A stretch of 24,964 nt of DNA from a virus. The position numbers were made by a program, and so were the translations under genes. Under the pieces are notes generated by a model. It searched no databases, was not told the origin of the DNA, and worked only from the letters and a program-made list of their open reading frames with translations. Shown piece after piece: positions 18,389 through 24,825 of this stretch (position 1 is the first letter of the stretch; each line of letters opens with the position of its first letter). The stretch covers positions 1 through 24,964 of IMG/VR virus record IMGVR_UViG_3300046674_000403; one strand, written 5' to 3'.

Positions 18389-18609
18389 GGCTGGTCTCCC
18401 TCGGGGATGAGGCCGGATGCGGTGGCGTCGAGGCGGAGTTGGATTTCGGCTTGTTCGGCGGCGGCCGCGCATCGGGCTTGGACGGTCTGCTCGTAGGCGT
18501 GTTCGGCGCGGGTGGTGGTGGGGCGGTAGTCGCGGACGAGGCCCGCGAGGACGGTGCCGACGACGGTGGTGAGGGCGGCGTACAGGCCGGCCTCCTCGGG
18601 CCCGGTCAC
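18385..18609 (-). CDS. hypothetical protein (74 aa)
   Basis: The GTG start overlaps the upstream stop (GTGA). MTGPEEAGLYAALTTVVGTV then LAGLVRDYRP suggests a short hydrophobic helix near the N-terminus; the rest is a helical region with many Ala and Glu (CAAAAEQAEIQLRLDATAS). No family is recognised. It is coupled to the LuxR-type gene below it. Confidence 0.55.
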   Translation of the reverse strand: MTGPEEAGLYAALTTVVGTVLAGLVRDYRPTTTRAEHAYEQTVQARCAAAAEQAEIQLRLDATASGLIPEGDQP

Positions 18610-18920
18610 GAGGCGTCCTCGTCGTCTTCGACGTAGCCGCTGATCGTCGGGTACACGTCCGAGAAGCTGAGGCAGGCGTCCACGACCGAGGTCAGGATCT
18701 TCCGGTCTCCGGGGCACTTCAGGTCGTGGTGCCGCATGCCCTGCACCCAGCCCATGACTGCGGCCTCCCTGACGAGCAGCAACTCCCGCTCGGTGAGGCC
18801 GGTGAGGACGTTGGCGACGGCTTGGGCCCGGCTGGCTTCTCGCTGCGTGAAGTAGTCGACGAGGAAGTCGGGAACGCCAGTGGCGGCGGTGACAGTCTGG
18901 GCGGGGGTGCGGTCGGGCAC
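18606..18920 (-). CDS. hypothetical protein (104 aa)
   Basis: The start is a GTG with GAGGAG five bases upstream, giving MPDRTPAQTVTAATGVPDFL. The sequence is helical: TQREASRAQAVANVLTGLTE, RELLLVREAAVMGWVQGMRH, ILTSVVDACLSFSDVYPTIS, with an acidic end. It opens a group of five genes joined by 4-base overlaps down to 17485. No family is recognised. Confidence 0.6.
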   Translation of the reverse strand: MPDRTPAQTVTAATGVPDFLVDYFTQREASRAQAVANVLTGLTERELLLVREAAVMGWVQGMRHHDLKCPGDRKILTSVVDACLSFSDVYPTISGYVEDDEDAS

Positions 18921-18964
18921 GGTGGCTCCTCGGCTTTGAGGCGACTTTGGGGCGGGTGTTGCAG

Positions 18965-18993
18965 GGGCCGGCCTTCGCGGGGACGGCCGGCCC
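18965..18993 (-). terminator. perfect hairpin between early genes
   Basis: GGGCCGGCC and GGCCGGCCC form a 9-bp stem with an 11-base loop, eight bases below the stop of the gene at 19001 and about 45 bases above the next start. It is a probable partial terminator or RNA processing signal. Confidence 0.5.
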
Positions 18994-19000
18994 AGGCGGG

Positions 19001-19348
19001 TCAGGTGACGGGTCCTTCGGCGGTGCGCCTCAACCACTCGCGGACGGGGATCAGAGCGCGGCGCTTGAGCTCGCCGAGGTAGGTACGCATCTCCCGCGGG
19101 TCGATCGTTCCGCCGTCCTCAACGGCCTCGTCCACGTAGCCGGTCAGCTCGGCCCACACCTCGCCGTAGGCGGGCTGCGGCACGGTGCGCTCGACGCCGA
19201 GGGCGAGGGCTGCGGCGGCCCAGGCATGGCGGATGCGGTCGCCGAGGTCGTCCCAGGCGGGCATGGGGCGGCCGTCGTGGGTGAGGCCGCCGGTGGCCTG
19301 GCTGTAGGCGGCGTACGCGGTCTGGGCGGGCGTGAGCTGGTCGGTCAT
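19001..19348 (-). CDS. hypothetical protein (115 aa)
   Basis: GAAGGAG lies six bases before the ATG. The protein begins MTDQLTPAQTAYAAYSQATG and contains MPAWDDLGDRIRHAWAAAAL then GEVWAELTGYVDEAVED. The pattern AYAAY....GG....G..MP.WDDL....R.AW..AA is, from memory, seen in small Streptomyces phage proteins. Function unknown. It is followed by a perfect hairpin. Confidence 0.6.
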   Translation of the reverse strand: MTDQLTPAQTAYAAYSQATGGLTHDGRPMPAWDDLGDRIRHAWAAAALALGVERTVPQPAYGEVWAELTGYVDEAVEDGGTIDPREMRTYLGELKRRALIPVREWLRRTAEGPVT

Positions 19349-19400
19349 CGTGTTCTCCTTCAGCAGGGGATGGGCTGGTCGTCGGGCGCGGGCGGCTCGG

Positions 19401-19676
19401 TCACGAGGTGGCTTCGGGCCCGTACTGGGTGTCGTGGATGGAGCGGCAGCGGCCGCAGATCCGCCAGGTCGTGCAGATGCCGGACGTCATGCGGTCGCGG
19501 TATCCATGGCAGTTCGGGGCCTCGCCCGCGTAGGGCACCCGTTCGGCGGCGTCCCGGGCGGCGGTTCGGGCGGCCCGCAGGTTGTCGGGGGTGGGGTCCT
19601 GGAGGAGTCGAAGGGCTTGCTGGAGGTGGGCGATGGTCTCGGCGATGGCGGGGTGCGGGACGGACTGGTCGGGCAT
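19401..19676 (-). CDS. small Cys-containing protein (91 aa)
   Basis: GAAGGAG lies seven bases before the ATG. The first 50 residues are helical (IAETIAHLQQALRLLQDPTP, then NLRAARTAARDAAERV). The C-terminus has NCHGYRDRMTSGICTTWRIC then GRCRSIHD: four Cys and two His that could form a zinc finger. Function unknown. Confidence 0.6.
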   Translation of the reverse strand: MPDQSVPHPAIAETIAHLQQALRLLQDPTPDNLRAARTAARDAAERVPYAGEAPNCHGYRDRMTSGICTTWRICGRCRSIHDTQYGPEATS

Positions 19677-19697
19677 CGGGTCTCTCCTTCGGGGTGG

Positions 19698-19724
19698 GCC
19701 GGCCGCCGGTGTGCGGCGGCCGGC
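19698..19724 (-). terminator. perfect 11-bp hairpin between early genes
   Basis: GCCGGCCGCCG and CGGCGGCCGGC form an uninterrupted 11-bp stem with the 5-base loop GTGTG, between the stop at 19735 and the start at 19676. It is the most stable hairpin of the early region. Confidence 0.55.
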
Positions 19725-19734
19725 AGACAGGCGG

Positions 19735-20028
19735 TCAGCGGGGGGCGACTTGCCAGCCGAACGGCAGGTCGTGCCCGGGGCGGTCCGGGTCTGGCGTGAA
19801 GCCGGCCTGGTAGCGCAGGAGGTAGCCGCCGGGGGGTCGGACGCCGGCGCCGTGGATGGTGTTGCCAGCGTCGATCTCTTGGATGGTGTTGACGCCGAGC
19901 TGGTCGGCGATGTTGCCGAGGGGCATGAGGCCCCAGTCCTCCAGGGCCTGGATGGCGTCGGCGAGGTTCTGCCAGAGGCCGTGTTCGATGGCGTCGGCCA
20001 TGATCTGGTCGACGGGATGCTGCGGCAT
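19735..20028 (-). CDS. hypothetical protein (97 aa)
   Basis: AGGAG lies six bases before the ATG. The protein starts MPQHPVDQIMADAIEHGLWQ, continues NLADAIQALEDWGLMPLGNI, and ends GGYLLRYQAGFTPDPDRPGH then DLPFGWQVAPR. Helical front, beta-like back. No family is recognised. Hairpins flank it on both sides. Confidence 0.6.
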   Translation of the reverse strand: MPQHPVDQIMADAIEHGLWQNLADAIQALEDWGLMPLGNIADQLGVNTIQEIDAGNTIHGAGVRPPGGYLLRYQAGFTPDPDRPGHDLPFGWQVAPR

Positions 20029-20069
20029 CGGTGTCTCCTGGGCTGTCGTGACGGGCGTCAGCGGGTGGG

Positions 20070-20095
20070 GGCCGGGCGGTGGTGGCCGCCCGGCC
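20070..20095 (-). terminator. perfect hairpin below the zinc-protein gene
   Basis: GGCCGGGCGG and CCGCCCGGCC form a 10-bp stem with a 6-base loop, just below the stop at 20101. It would end or weaken the methyltransferase transcript after the gene that follows it. Confidence 0.5.
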
Positions 20096-20100
20096 GGGGA

Positions 20101-20283
20101 TCAGCGGTCCGGGGTGGCGCCCGAGCACTTCGGGCCGAGGTCGCGGCCGTCGCGGGTGCGACGCCACCCGGCGGGCCGGTTGTGCTTGCGGACGTCGCGG
20201 TGGGTGTAGGCCTCGAACGGCGTGCCGGCTTCCTCCTCGCCGCACTCGTCGCAGCGAATGACGAGGTACGCGGCGGCGCTCAC
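20101..20283 (-). CDS. small zinc-binding protein candidate (60 aa)
   Basis: The GTG start overlaps the methyltransferase stop by four bases (GTGA). It contains LVIRCDECGEEEAGTPFEAY, then VRKHNRPAGWRR and LGPKCSG. The CDEC pair plus a later Cys, the His and the GW(R) motif resemble the small rubredoxin-like proteins common in Streptomyces and their phages. Coupling suggests co-expression with the methyltransferase. Confidence 0.6.
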   Translation of the reverse strand: MSAAAYLVIRCDECGEEEAGTPFEAYTHRDVRKHNRPAGWRRTRDGRDLGPKCSGATPDR

Positions 20284-21752
20284 GCGGCAACCCCGGCGGG
20301 CTGCCGGCCGGCGGGCAGCTCGATCGGCATGCCGGTGAGGGCCTCGACGGCCATGGCGACCAGGTCGCGGGCGGCGTTCGGGGTGACGGCGTTGCCGAGC
20401 ATCTTCACGCGGGTCCGCTTGTCGGCCGGGGTGAGGATGTACCCCTTCGGGAAGTGCATCGCTGCCTGGTACTCGTGCGGCTCCAACATCCGGTACCGGC
20501 AGTCCTCCACGGACCGCACCCGGCCGCCGTAGATCGCCGCGTGGCCCTCGACGGTCGTGACGGTGCCGAGGGGAGCAGCGGCCGGTTGCGCGATGCTGCT
20601 GCTGTAGTACGGCAGGACCATGTCCGGGGCCGACACCAGGAAGTGATGGTTCCCGCCGGCGGTGACGGTCGACAGCGGCTCGGTGATGGCCCGGTGGGAG
20701 GAGCCGCCGCCGCGCAACTCCACCATGTAGGGAGGGAGCGCGACGCCTGTCTCGTTGCGGGTGGTGACGGTCCGCAGCGGCTCCAGGATGTCCATCGCAG
20801 GCTTCTCACGGCCCTCGTTCGGGACGAGGAACGGCCGGGAGAACTTCTCGTACCCGGCGTTGATGCGGCGCAGGGTGTTGGCTGCGAGCTCGTCCTTGGT
20901 GCCCTTGCGGTCGCCGATGGTGCGGGCGGGCAGGTCCCAGTCGATGATCTCGGAGGCACTGCGGACGGCCGGAGTGACGACCGCGTTGCGGCAGGCGACC
21001 TGCGGGCAGCGCCACACGTACTGGCCGGTCTTGCCGTACCGGCCCCAGGGGCTGGCCGGCGTGCACATCTTTGTGCTCTTCCACGCCTGGACCGCCCGGA
21101 TGGGGCCGTGCATGGGGCAGAGCGCGGTGGGCCGCAGCCACTTGTCGAAGTCGGGGGCGTGCTCGACCTGCTCGGGGAGCCAGAAGATGTCGTACTTGCG
21201 GTCCCTGGACTGGGCGGCTCCGTCGCCGAGCATGGAGGCGAACATGCTGTTCAGGTAGACGGCGCGGTGCTGGTAGCCGAGGCCGTGCTTCATGGTGTGC
21301 AGCCACGACTCGTAGATCGCGCCGGGGCGGGACTTGGGTCCCCACCAGCGGGAGTCGACGACGTTCTCGACGATGACGAGGCGGTAGGCGTGCTCTTCGC
21401 AGAAACGAGGGACGTCCCACATGGTGGCGCGGGAGCGGATCTCCGCCTCGTTGGCGCCGTCGGGGGCGAACAGGCCGTCGTTCCACTCGCCGTGGTCGCG
21501 CTTCTTGCCCTTCGCCACGGAGTGGTTGGTGCACTCGGGGGAGGCCCACAGGATGTCGGTGCGGGGGTAGCGGCCGGGGACGACCTGGGAGATGTCGGCG
21601 CAGTCGTGGCGGGCGTCGGGGTGGTTGACCTGGTGGGTGTCGATGGCATGCCGGGAGTGGTTGGCGGCCATGGCGACCTGGACGCCGGGGATCTGGATCG
21701 CCCCGGTGGAGGAGCCGCCGGCGCCGCAGAAGAGGTCAGTCAGGGTGATCAC
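20280..21752 (-). CDS. DNA (cytosine-5) methyltransferase (490 aa)
   Basis: The GTG start has GGAGG six bases upstream. Motif I is TLTDLFCGAGGSSTG (residues 3-17). Motif IV is LWASPECTNHSVAKGKKRD with the catalytic Cys, and motif VI is VIVENV. Motif VIII is AAQSRDRKYDIFW, and motif X is LGNAVTPNAARDLV. The target recognition part has ALCPMHGP, YVWRCPQVACRNAV and other Cys, possibly a zinc ribbon. Later come RTIGDRKGTKDEL and a VELRGGGSSHRAITEPLSTV unit. It would methylate cytosine in a specific site of phage or host DNA. No restriction gene is next to it, so it is an orphan enzyme, probably for protection against host restriction or for regulation. Confidence 0.92.
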   Translation of the reverse strand: MITLTDLFCGAGGSSTGAIQIPGVQVAMAANHSRHAIDTHQVNHPDARHDCADISQVVPGRYPRTDILWASPECTNHSVAKGKKRDHGEWNDGLFAPDGANEAEIRSRATMWDVPRFCEEHAYRLVIVENVVDSRWWGPKSRPGAIYESWLHTMKHGLGYQHRAVYLNSMFASMLGDGAAQSRDRKYDIFWLPEQVEHAPDFDKWLRPTALCPMHGPIRAVQAWKSTKMCTPASPWGRYGKTGQYVWRCPQVACRNAVVTPAVRSASEIIDWDLPARTIGDRKGTKDELAANTLRRINAGYEKFSRPFLVPNEGREKPAMDILEPLRTVTTRNETGVALPPYMVELRGGGSSHRAITEPLSTVTAGGNHHFLVSAPDMVLPYYSSSIAQPAAAPLGTVTTVEGHAAIYGGRVRSVEDCRYRMLEPHEYQAAMHFPKGYILTPADKRTRVKMLGNAVTPNAARDLVAMAVEALTGMPIELPAGRQPAGVAA

Positions 21753-21764
21753 GGTGGTCCTCCG

Positions 21765-21944
21765 TCAGTTCTCGGGGTTGGGGTCGACGAGCAGCAGGCC
21801 GACGGCCTCGCGGAGTTCGTCGTCGAGGAACAGGGCGACGGGCTGCCCGTCGTCGGTGAGGCAGCAGACGATGGTCTGGTCGTCAGGCTTGTCGGGGTCG
21901 GGGCGGATGACGGCGTGGTCCCAGTGGGCGATGAGCGGGTCCAT
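21765..21944 (-). CDS. small acidic protein upstream of the methyltransferase (59 aa)
   Basis: The start gives MDPLIAHWDHAVIRPDPDKP with GGAGG nine bases upstream. The remainder, DDQTIVCCLTDDGQPVALFL then DDELREAVGLLLVDPNPEN, alternates beta and helix and is acidic. The 13-base segment CGGAGGACCACCG in its ribosome-binding region is repeated before the methyltransferase gene. No family is recognised. Confidence 0.6.
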   Translation of the reverse strand: MDPLIAHWDHAVIRPDPDKPDDQTIVCCLTDDGQPVALFLDDELREAVGLLLVDPNPEN

Positions 21945-21960
21945 GGCGGTGGTCCTCCGG

Positions 21961-22587
21961 TCAGGTGGCGAGCTGGGCACGGGCGGCGAGGAGGTGCTCG
22001 GCGCAGTACGAGTGGCTGCTGACCTTGGCCCAGAGCAGCTCGGCGGCTTCGGTGAGCGCGGCGTTCCGGGCGCTGGCCAGCTGCTGGCGGGCGATGTCGC
22101 GTTCGGCAGCCAGCGCCTGGATCGCGGGTGAGATGGCGGGCCAGTCGTCGCCGTGCGCACCGGTGAGACCGACCGCCTCCAGGACGTCGCGTGCGTCCTC
22201 CAGCAGTGCGGCACGTTCCAGAGCGCCGAGTTGGTACCGCTCGGCCTGCTCGCGGACGGTGGCCAGCTCGGCGCGGAGGTTGTCGCCCTCGGTCGCGAGG
22301 TTGTCGGCCCGGTCCCGGGCGGAGTGGAACAGCTGGCGGAGCTGGGCCAGCTCGGCGCGGGCGGCGTCCAGCTCGGGCTGCACTGCAGCAGCGGCGACGG
22401 TGGCCAGCGCGGGGATGTCGGCGTACACGGACCCGACCTCGCCGTGGTGCCACGCCGACACCTGGATGGGGTGCTGGGCGTCGCAGTCACGCTCGGTCAG
22501 GCCGCAGTGTCCGTCGCAGGAGAACGCGGCGTCGCGGAGGGCCTGCTCGATGCGCTCGGCGAGGGTGGTCAGGGGCGGGGTGGTCAC
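21961..22587 (-). CDS. coiled-coil protein with N-terminal Cys motif (208 aa)
   Basis: The chosen GTG, two bases after the upstream stop, gives MTTPPLTTLAERIEQALRDA. Next come FSCDGHCGLTERDCDAQHPI, a possible metal site, and WHHGEVGSVYADIPALATV. From about residue 75 to 180 the protein is one long helix with heptad-like Leu spacing (ARAELAQLRQLFHSARDRAD, LRAELATVREQAERYQLGAL). A YCAEHLLAARAQL end completes it. It is probably an elongated dimer. Function unknown. Confidence 0.6.
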   Translation of the reverse strand: MTTPPLTTLAERIEQALRDAAFSCDGHCGLTERDCDAQHPIQVSAWHHGEVGSVYADIPALATVAAAAVQPELDAARAELAQLRQLFHSARDRADNLATEGDNLRAELATVREQAERYQLGALERAALLEDARDVLEAVGLTGAHGDDWPAISPAIQALAAERDIARQQLASARNAALTEAAELLWAKVSSHSYCAEHLLAARAQLAT

Positions 22588-22588
22588 G

Positions 22589-22858
22589 TCAGCCCTCCAG
22601 GGCCGTGGTCGGAGCGGTGCGCTGGTAGTCGGCGACGGCCCGGCCAAGCTGGTCCCAGACGAGGCCGTAGGCGAGACCGCGGGTGTGCGGGTCGAGCCGC
22701 GGGGCGTCCGGGTCGTCGCCGAGTGCCTCGCCGATCGCGTCGCCGAGGTAGTCGCGGGCTTCGGCGAGGAGGTGGTTGATGAGGCCGCGGGCGACCCGGT
22801 CGGCCATGACCGGGATCTCCTGGTTGGTGATCGGCTCGGGCTGCGGGGTGGTGGTCAT
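22589..22858 (-). CDS. hypothetical protein (89 aa)
   Basis: The ATG overlaps the upstream stop by four bases (ATGA) and gives MTTTPQPEPITNQEIPVMAD. A second ATG at residue 18 has AGGAG nine bases before it and may be the true start. The body has RVARGLINHLLAEARDYLGD then LAYGLVWDQLGRAVADYQRT, all helical. No family is recognised. Confidence 0.55.
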   Translation of the reverse strand: MTTTPQPEPITNQEIPVMADRVARGLINHLLAEARDYLGDAIGEALGDDPDAPRLDPHTRGLAYGLVWDQLGRAVADYQRTAPTTALEG

Positions 22859-23163
22859 CGCGGGGTGTCCTCGGGGTGGTCGTAAGCGATCAGGGCGTGG
22901 TGCGCGGCGTGGGCAACCGCGAGGCAGCGACGCTGGGCCCGGTCGTGGAGGTGCGCGGACAGCAGCGGGGCGAGGGCCTGCGCGAGGTAGGCAACCCGGA
23001 CGGAGGGCGCGAACGCGGTGCACGCGTACTCCGGGTCGAACGTGCAGTCCTCGCAGGTGCAGCCGGTCTCGGTGTGGTCCGCGAGGGTGCCGCCGCAGTC
23101 CTCGCACTGGCAGGACGGGCACCGGTCCGGCTGGACGGCCGCGGTGGGCGGGGGTGTGGTCAT
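22855..23163 (-). CDS. Cys-rich zinc protein candidate (102 aa)
   Basis: Residues 15-48 carry eight Cys: RCPSCQCEDCGGTLADHTET followed by GCTCEDCTFDPEYAC. The spacing CxxCxCxxC...CxCxxC could bind one or two zinc ions. The C-terminal half is helical and His-rich (LAPLLSAHLHDRAQRRCLAV, then AHAAHHALIAYDH). GAGAGG lies six bases before the ATG. No family is recognised. Confidence 0.65.
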   Translation of the reverse strand: MTTPPPTAAVQPDRCPSCQCEDCGGTLADHTETGCTCEDCTFDPEYACTAFAPSVRVAYLAQALAPLLSAHLHDRAQRRCLAVAHAAHHALIAYDHPEDTPR

Positions 23164-23172
23164 GGCGGCCTC

Positions 23173-23541
23173 TCAGACGGTCGGGGCGGGCTGGGGGTTG
23201 AGCGCGGCCCGAAGGTCGGTGATGAGGACCGTGGCGTCGGGACAGAGGGACGGGTCGTCGTGCTGCTCGATCACGTCGAGGGCGTCCCCCGCGCGCTTCT
23301 CGGCGCGGTGCGCGCGCTCGTTCTCCTCAGCGACCCGGGCAGTGAGACGGGCCACCTGGGCGATCAGGGCCGGCACGTCCTCGGCGGACTCCTGCGCGGC
23401 GCACTGGGCGAAGGCACCCGAGGTGCTGTGGATGGCGTCGAGGTCGAGCGGCGGGGTGATGCCGAGTTCGGTGGCCATGGCGTCGAGCCACTGGTCGAAG
23501 CCGGCGGGCTCGGGGACGGGAGTGGGCTGGGGCTGGGGCAT
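23173..23541 (-). CDS. hypothetical helical protein (122 aa)
   Basis: The ATG has GAGGA six to seven bases upstream. After a Pro-rich start (MPQPQPTPVPEPAGFDQWLD) comes AMATELGITPPLDLDAIHST, then a long charged helix (PALIAQVARLTARVAEENER, AHRAEKRAGDALDVIEQHDD), probably a coiled coil. The end is again Pro-rich. Function unknown. Confidence 0.6.
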   Translation of the reverse strand: MPQPQPTPVPEPAGFDQWLDAMATELGITPPLDLDAIHSTSGAFAQCAAQESAEDVPALIAQVARLTARVAEENERAHRAEKRAGDALDVIEQHDDPSLCPDATVLITDLRAALNPQPAPTV

Positions 23542-23590
23542 GGCGGGTCCTCAGGTGGTCGGGGCGGGAGCGGGGCGCGGGACAGATGGG

Positions 23591-23818
23591 CTACTCGACG
23601 CGGTCGCGGACCCATTCGGCGATCTGCTCGCCCGTCGGCTCCAGCCAGTACGTGATGCCGTGCGGGCAGGTGAGGCCGGGCTTGGTGTACGGGCCGATGA
23701 CGAGCGGCGGGATTGTGCTGACCGTGATCTCGGTGGGCTGGTCGCCGCAGACCTTCGCCCACCTCTCGCGGAGGGCGGGCTCGCACTCGTGGGTGAATGC
23801 GGCGGGCAGGGTGCTCAC
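23591..23818 (-). CDS. hypothetical protein (75 aa)
   Basis: The GTG start has AGGAG seven bases upstream and gives MSTLPAAFTHECEPALRERW. The rest, AKVCGDQPTEITVSTIPPLV then IGPYTKPGLTCPHGITYWLE and EQIAEWVRDRVE, is compact and mixed alpha/beta with three Cys. No family is recognised. Confidence 0.6.
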   Translation of the reverse strand: MSTLPAAFTHECEPALRERWAKVCGDQPTEITVSTIPPLVIGPYTKPGLTCPHGITYWLEPTGEQIAEWVRDRVE

Positions 23819-23897
23819 GGGGCTCTCCTGGGGGTTGTGTGGGCGCGTGGCGGGCGGGGTGGGGTGACGGGGCTGTCCCCGGCGCGCGAGGGCGGCA

Positions 23898-23909
23898 GGG
23901 ACCGGTCCC
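23898..23909. repeat. 12-bp palindrome
   Basis: GGGACCGGTCCC is a perfect palindrome in the 97-base gap between the genes at 23591-23818 and 23916-24092, seven bases from the stop at 23916. It could be a protein binding site; high GC makes chance occurrence plausible. Confidence 0.25.
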
Positions 23910-23915
23910 GGGGCG

Positions 23916-24092
23916 TCAGGCGGGTGTCTCCGTCTCGGGGTCGACCATCGGTGCGGGGGTGATCTGCCAGCCGTCGGCGGCGAGGGCTTCGGCGACGAGT
24001 CGGGCGGCGGTCCAGGGGGCGGGGTGCCAGTGGTCGCGGAGGGTGGTGCCAATGAGCATTTGGGCGGCGGGCGGGATGTGGTGGGCGCTCAT
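23916..24092 (-). CDS. hypothetical protein (58 aa)
   Basis: The ATG overlaps the stop of the zinc-finger gene above by four bases (ATGA). The protein is MSAHHIPPAAQMLIGTTLRD, then HWHPAPWTAARLVAEALAAD and GWQITPAPMVDPETETPA. The pattern TAARLVAEALAADGW is common in small Streptomyces proteins of unknown role. Confidence 0.55.
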   Translation of the reverse strand: MSAHHIPPAAQMLIGTTLRDHWHPAPWTAARLVAEALAADGWQITPAPMVDPETETPA

Positions 24093-24286
24093 GCGGCGTT
24101 CTCCTGCTGGACGAGCCAGGTGTCGAGGCGGCTGGGGTGGCTGCCTGCCGTGAGGTGGCGGCCGCGGGGGGTGGTGCAGCGGGCGCCGGGCCTGGCGCCG
24201 CAGCCGGGGACGGGGCAGGTGATGGCCCACTCGGGGGGCCGGTCCTGCTTGGAGGGGCGGAGGCCGGCGGGCATGGGGGCGTTCAT
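24089..24286 (-). CDS. zinc-finger protein (65 aa)
   Basis: The start MNAPMPAGLRPSKQDRPPEW has AGGAG six bases upstream and is chosen over an in-frame Met 36 codons earlier that lies inside the neighbour. The body AITCPVPGCGARPGARCTTP then RGRHLTAGSHPSRLD is a small finger: three Cys and two His in the CP..GCGA..G..C....GR....H..R pattern frequent in Streptomyces proteins. It closely resembles the C-terminal finger of the protein encoded directly upstream, so one may derive from the other. Confidence 0.7.
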   Translation of the reverse strand: MNAPMPAGLRPSKQDRPPEWAITCPVPGCGARPGARCTTPRGRHLTAGSHPSRLDTWLVQQENAA

Positions 24287-24825
24287 GTGCGGCTCCTGGA
24301 GGCTTCGAGGCGGGCAGGGTGGACGTCGGCCATGCGGCGGCCGCGGAAGGTGGTGCGGCAGGCCTTGCCGGCGGCGGAGTGGCAGCGGGGGCATTCGAGG
24401 CCAAGGGGGCCGGGGCGGCGGAGGGGCTCGGCCCCCTCGGGGAGCTTGCGAACGACGTCGGTCACGTCACCGAGGCTGCGTCCCGGGGGCAGGGCGAGGA
24501 CGGGCGGCCGGTGGCCGGCAACGACCTCGGCGAGCTGCCGGCGGTAGTTGGCGATGTACTGCTCGGGCGTCTCGTCAGGGTCGAGGGGTTCGTACTGGAA
24601 CTCGCCGACGCGTTCGGCGGAGGTGTCGCGGATGGCGGCGATGATCTCGGCCGGGGAGACGAACGGCTTCTTGGCTGCGCAGGTGACTACGGCAGCTTCG
24701 ACTGCGTGGCCGTCGTACGTACCGAGAACCCGGTACCAGGCGTCGGGGGTGTACTCGTCGAAGCGCTGCTGTGGGTACATCGCCTTGATGTACCGGAAGG
24801 CGATGACCCACTCTTCGCGGTTCAT
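24283..24825 (-). CDS. replication accessory candidate: G39P-like helicase loader with zinc finger (180 aa)
   Basis: AGGAGGAG lies about five bases before the ATG. Residues 1-70, MNREEWVIAFRYIKAMYPQQ, RFDEYTPDAWYRVLGTYDGH, AAVVTCAAKKPFVSPAEIIA, follow the pattern Y....F.....W...L......A...........F.P..AEI of the G39P-type helicase-loader/inhibitor domain. A linker with FQYEPLDPDETPEQYIANYR follows, and the C-terminus is a finger (LECPRCHSAAGKACRTTFRG, RRMADVHPARLE). A helicase-loading role is inferred from this resemblance and from its place in the early region; no helicase gene is visible. Confidence 0.55.
   Translation of the reverse strand: MNREEWVIAFRYIKAMYPQQRFDEYTPDAWYRVLGTYDGHAVEAAVVTCAAKKPFVSPAEIIAAIRDTSAERVGEFQYEPLDPDETPEQYIANYRRQLAEVVAGHRPPVLALPPGRSLGDVTDVVRKLPEGAEPLRRPGPLGLECPRCHSAAGKACRTTFRGRRMADVHPARLEASRSRT

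Noticed and set aside
20454-22022. Plus-strand open frame of 522 codons opposite the methyltransferase
   Set aside because: The minus strand carries all cytosine-5 methyltransferase motifs; the opposite frame is Gly/Val/Asp-rich shadow sequence.
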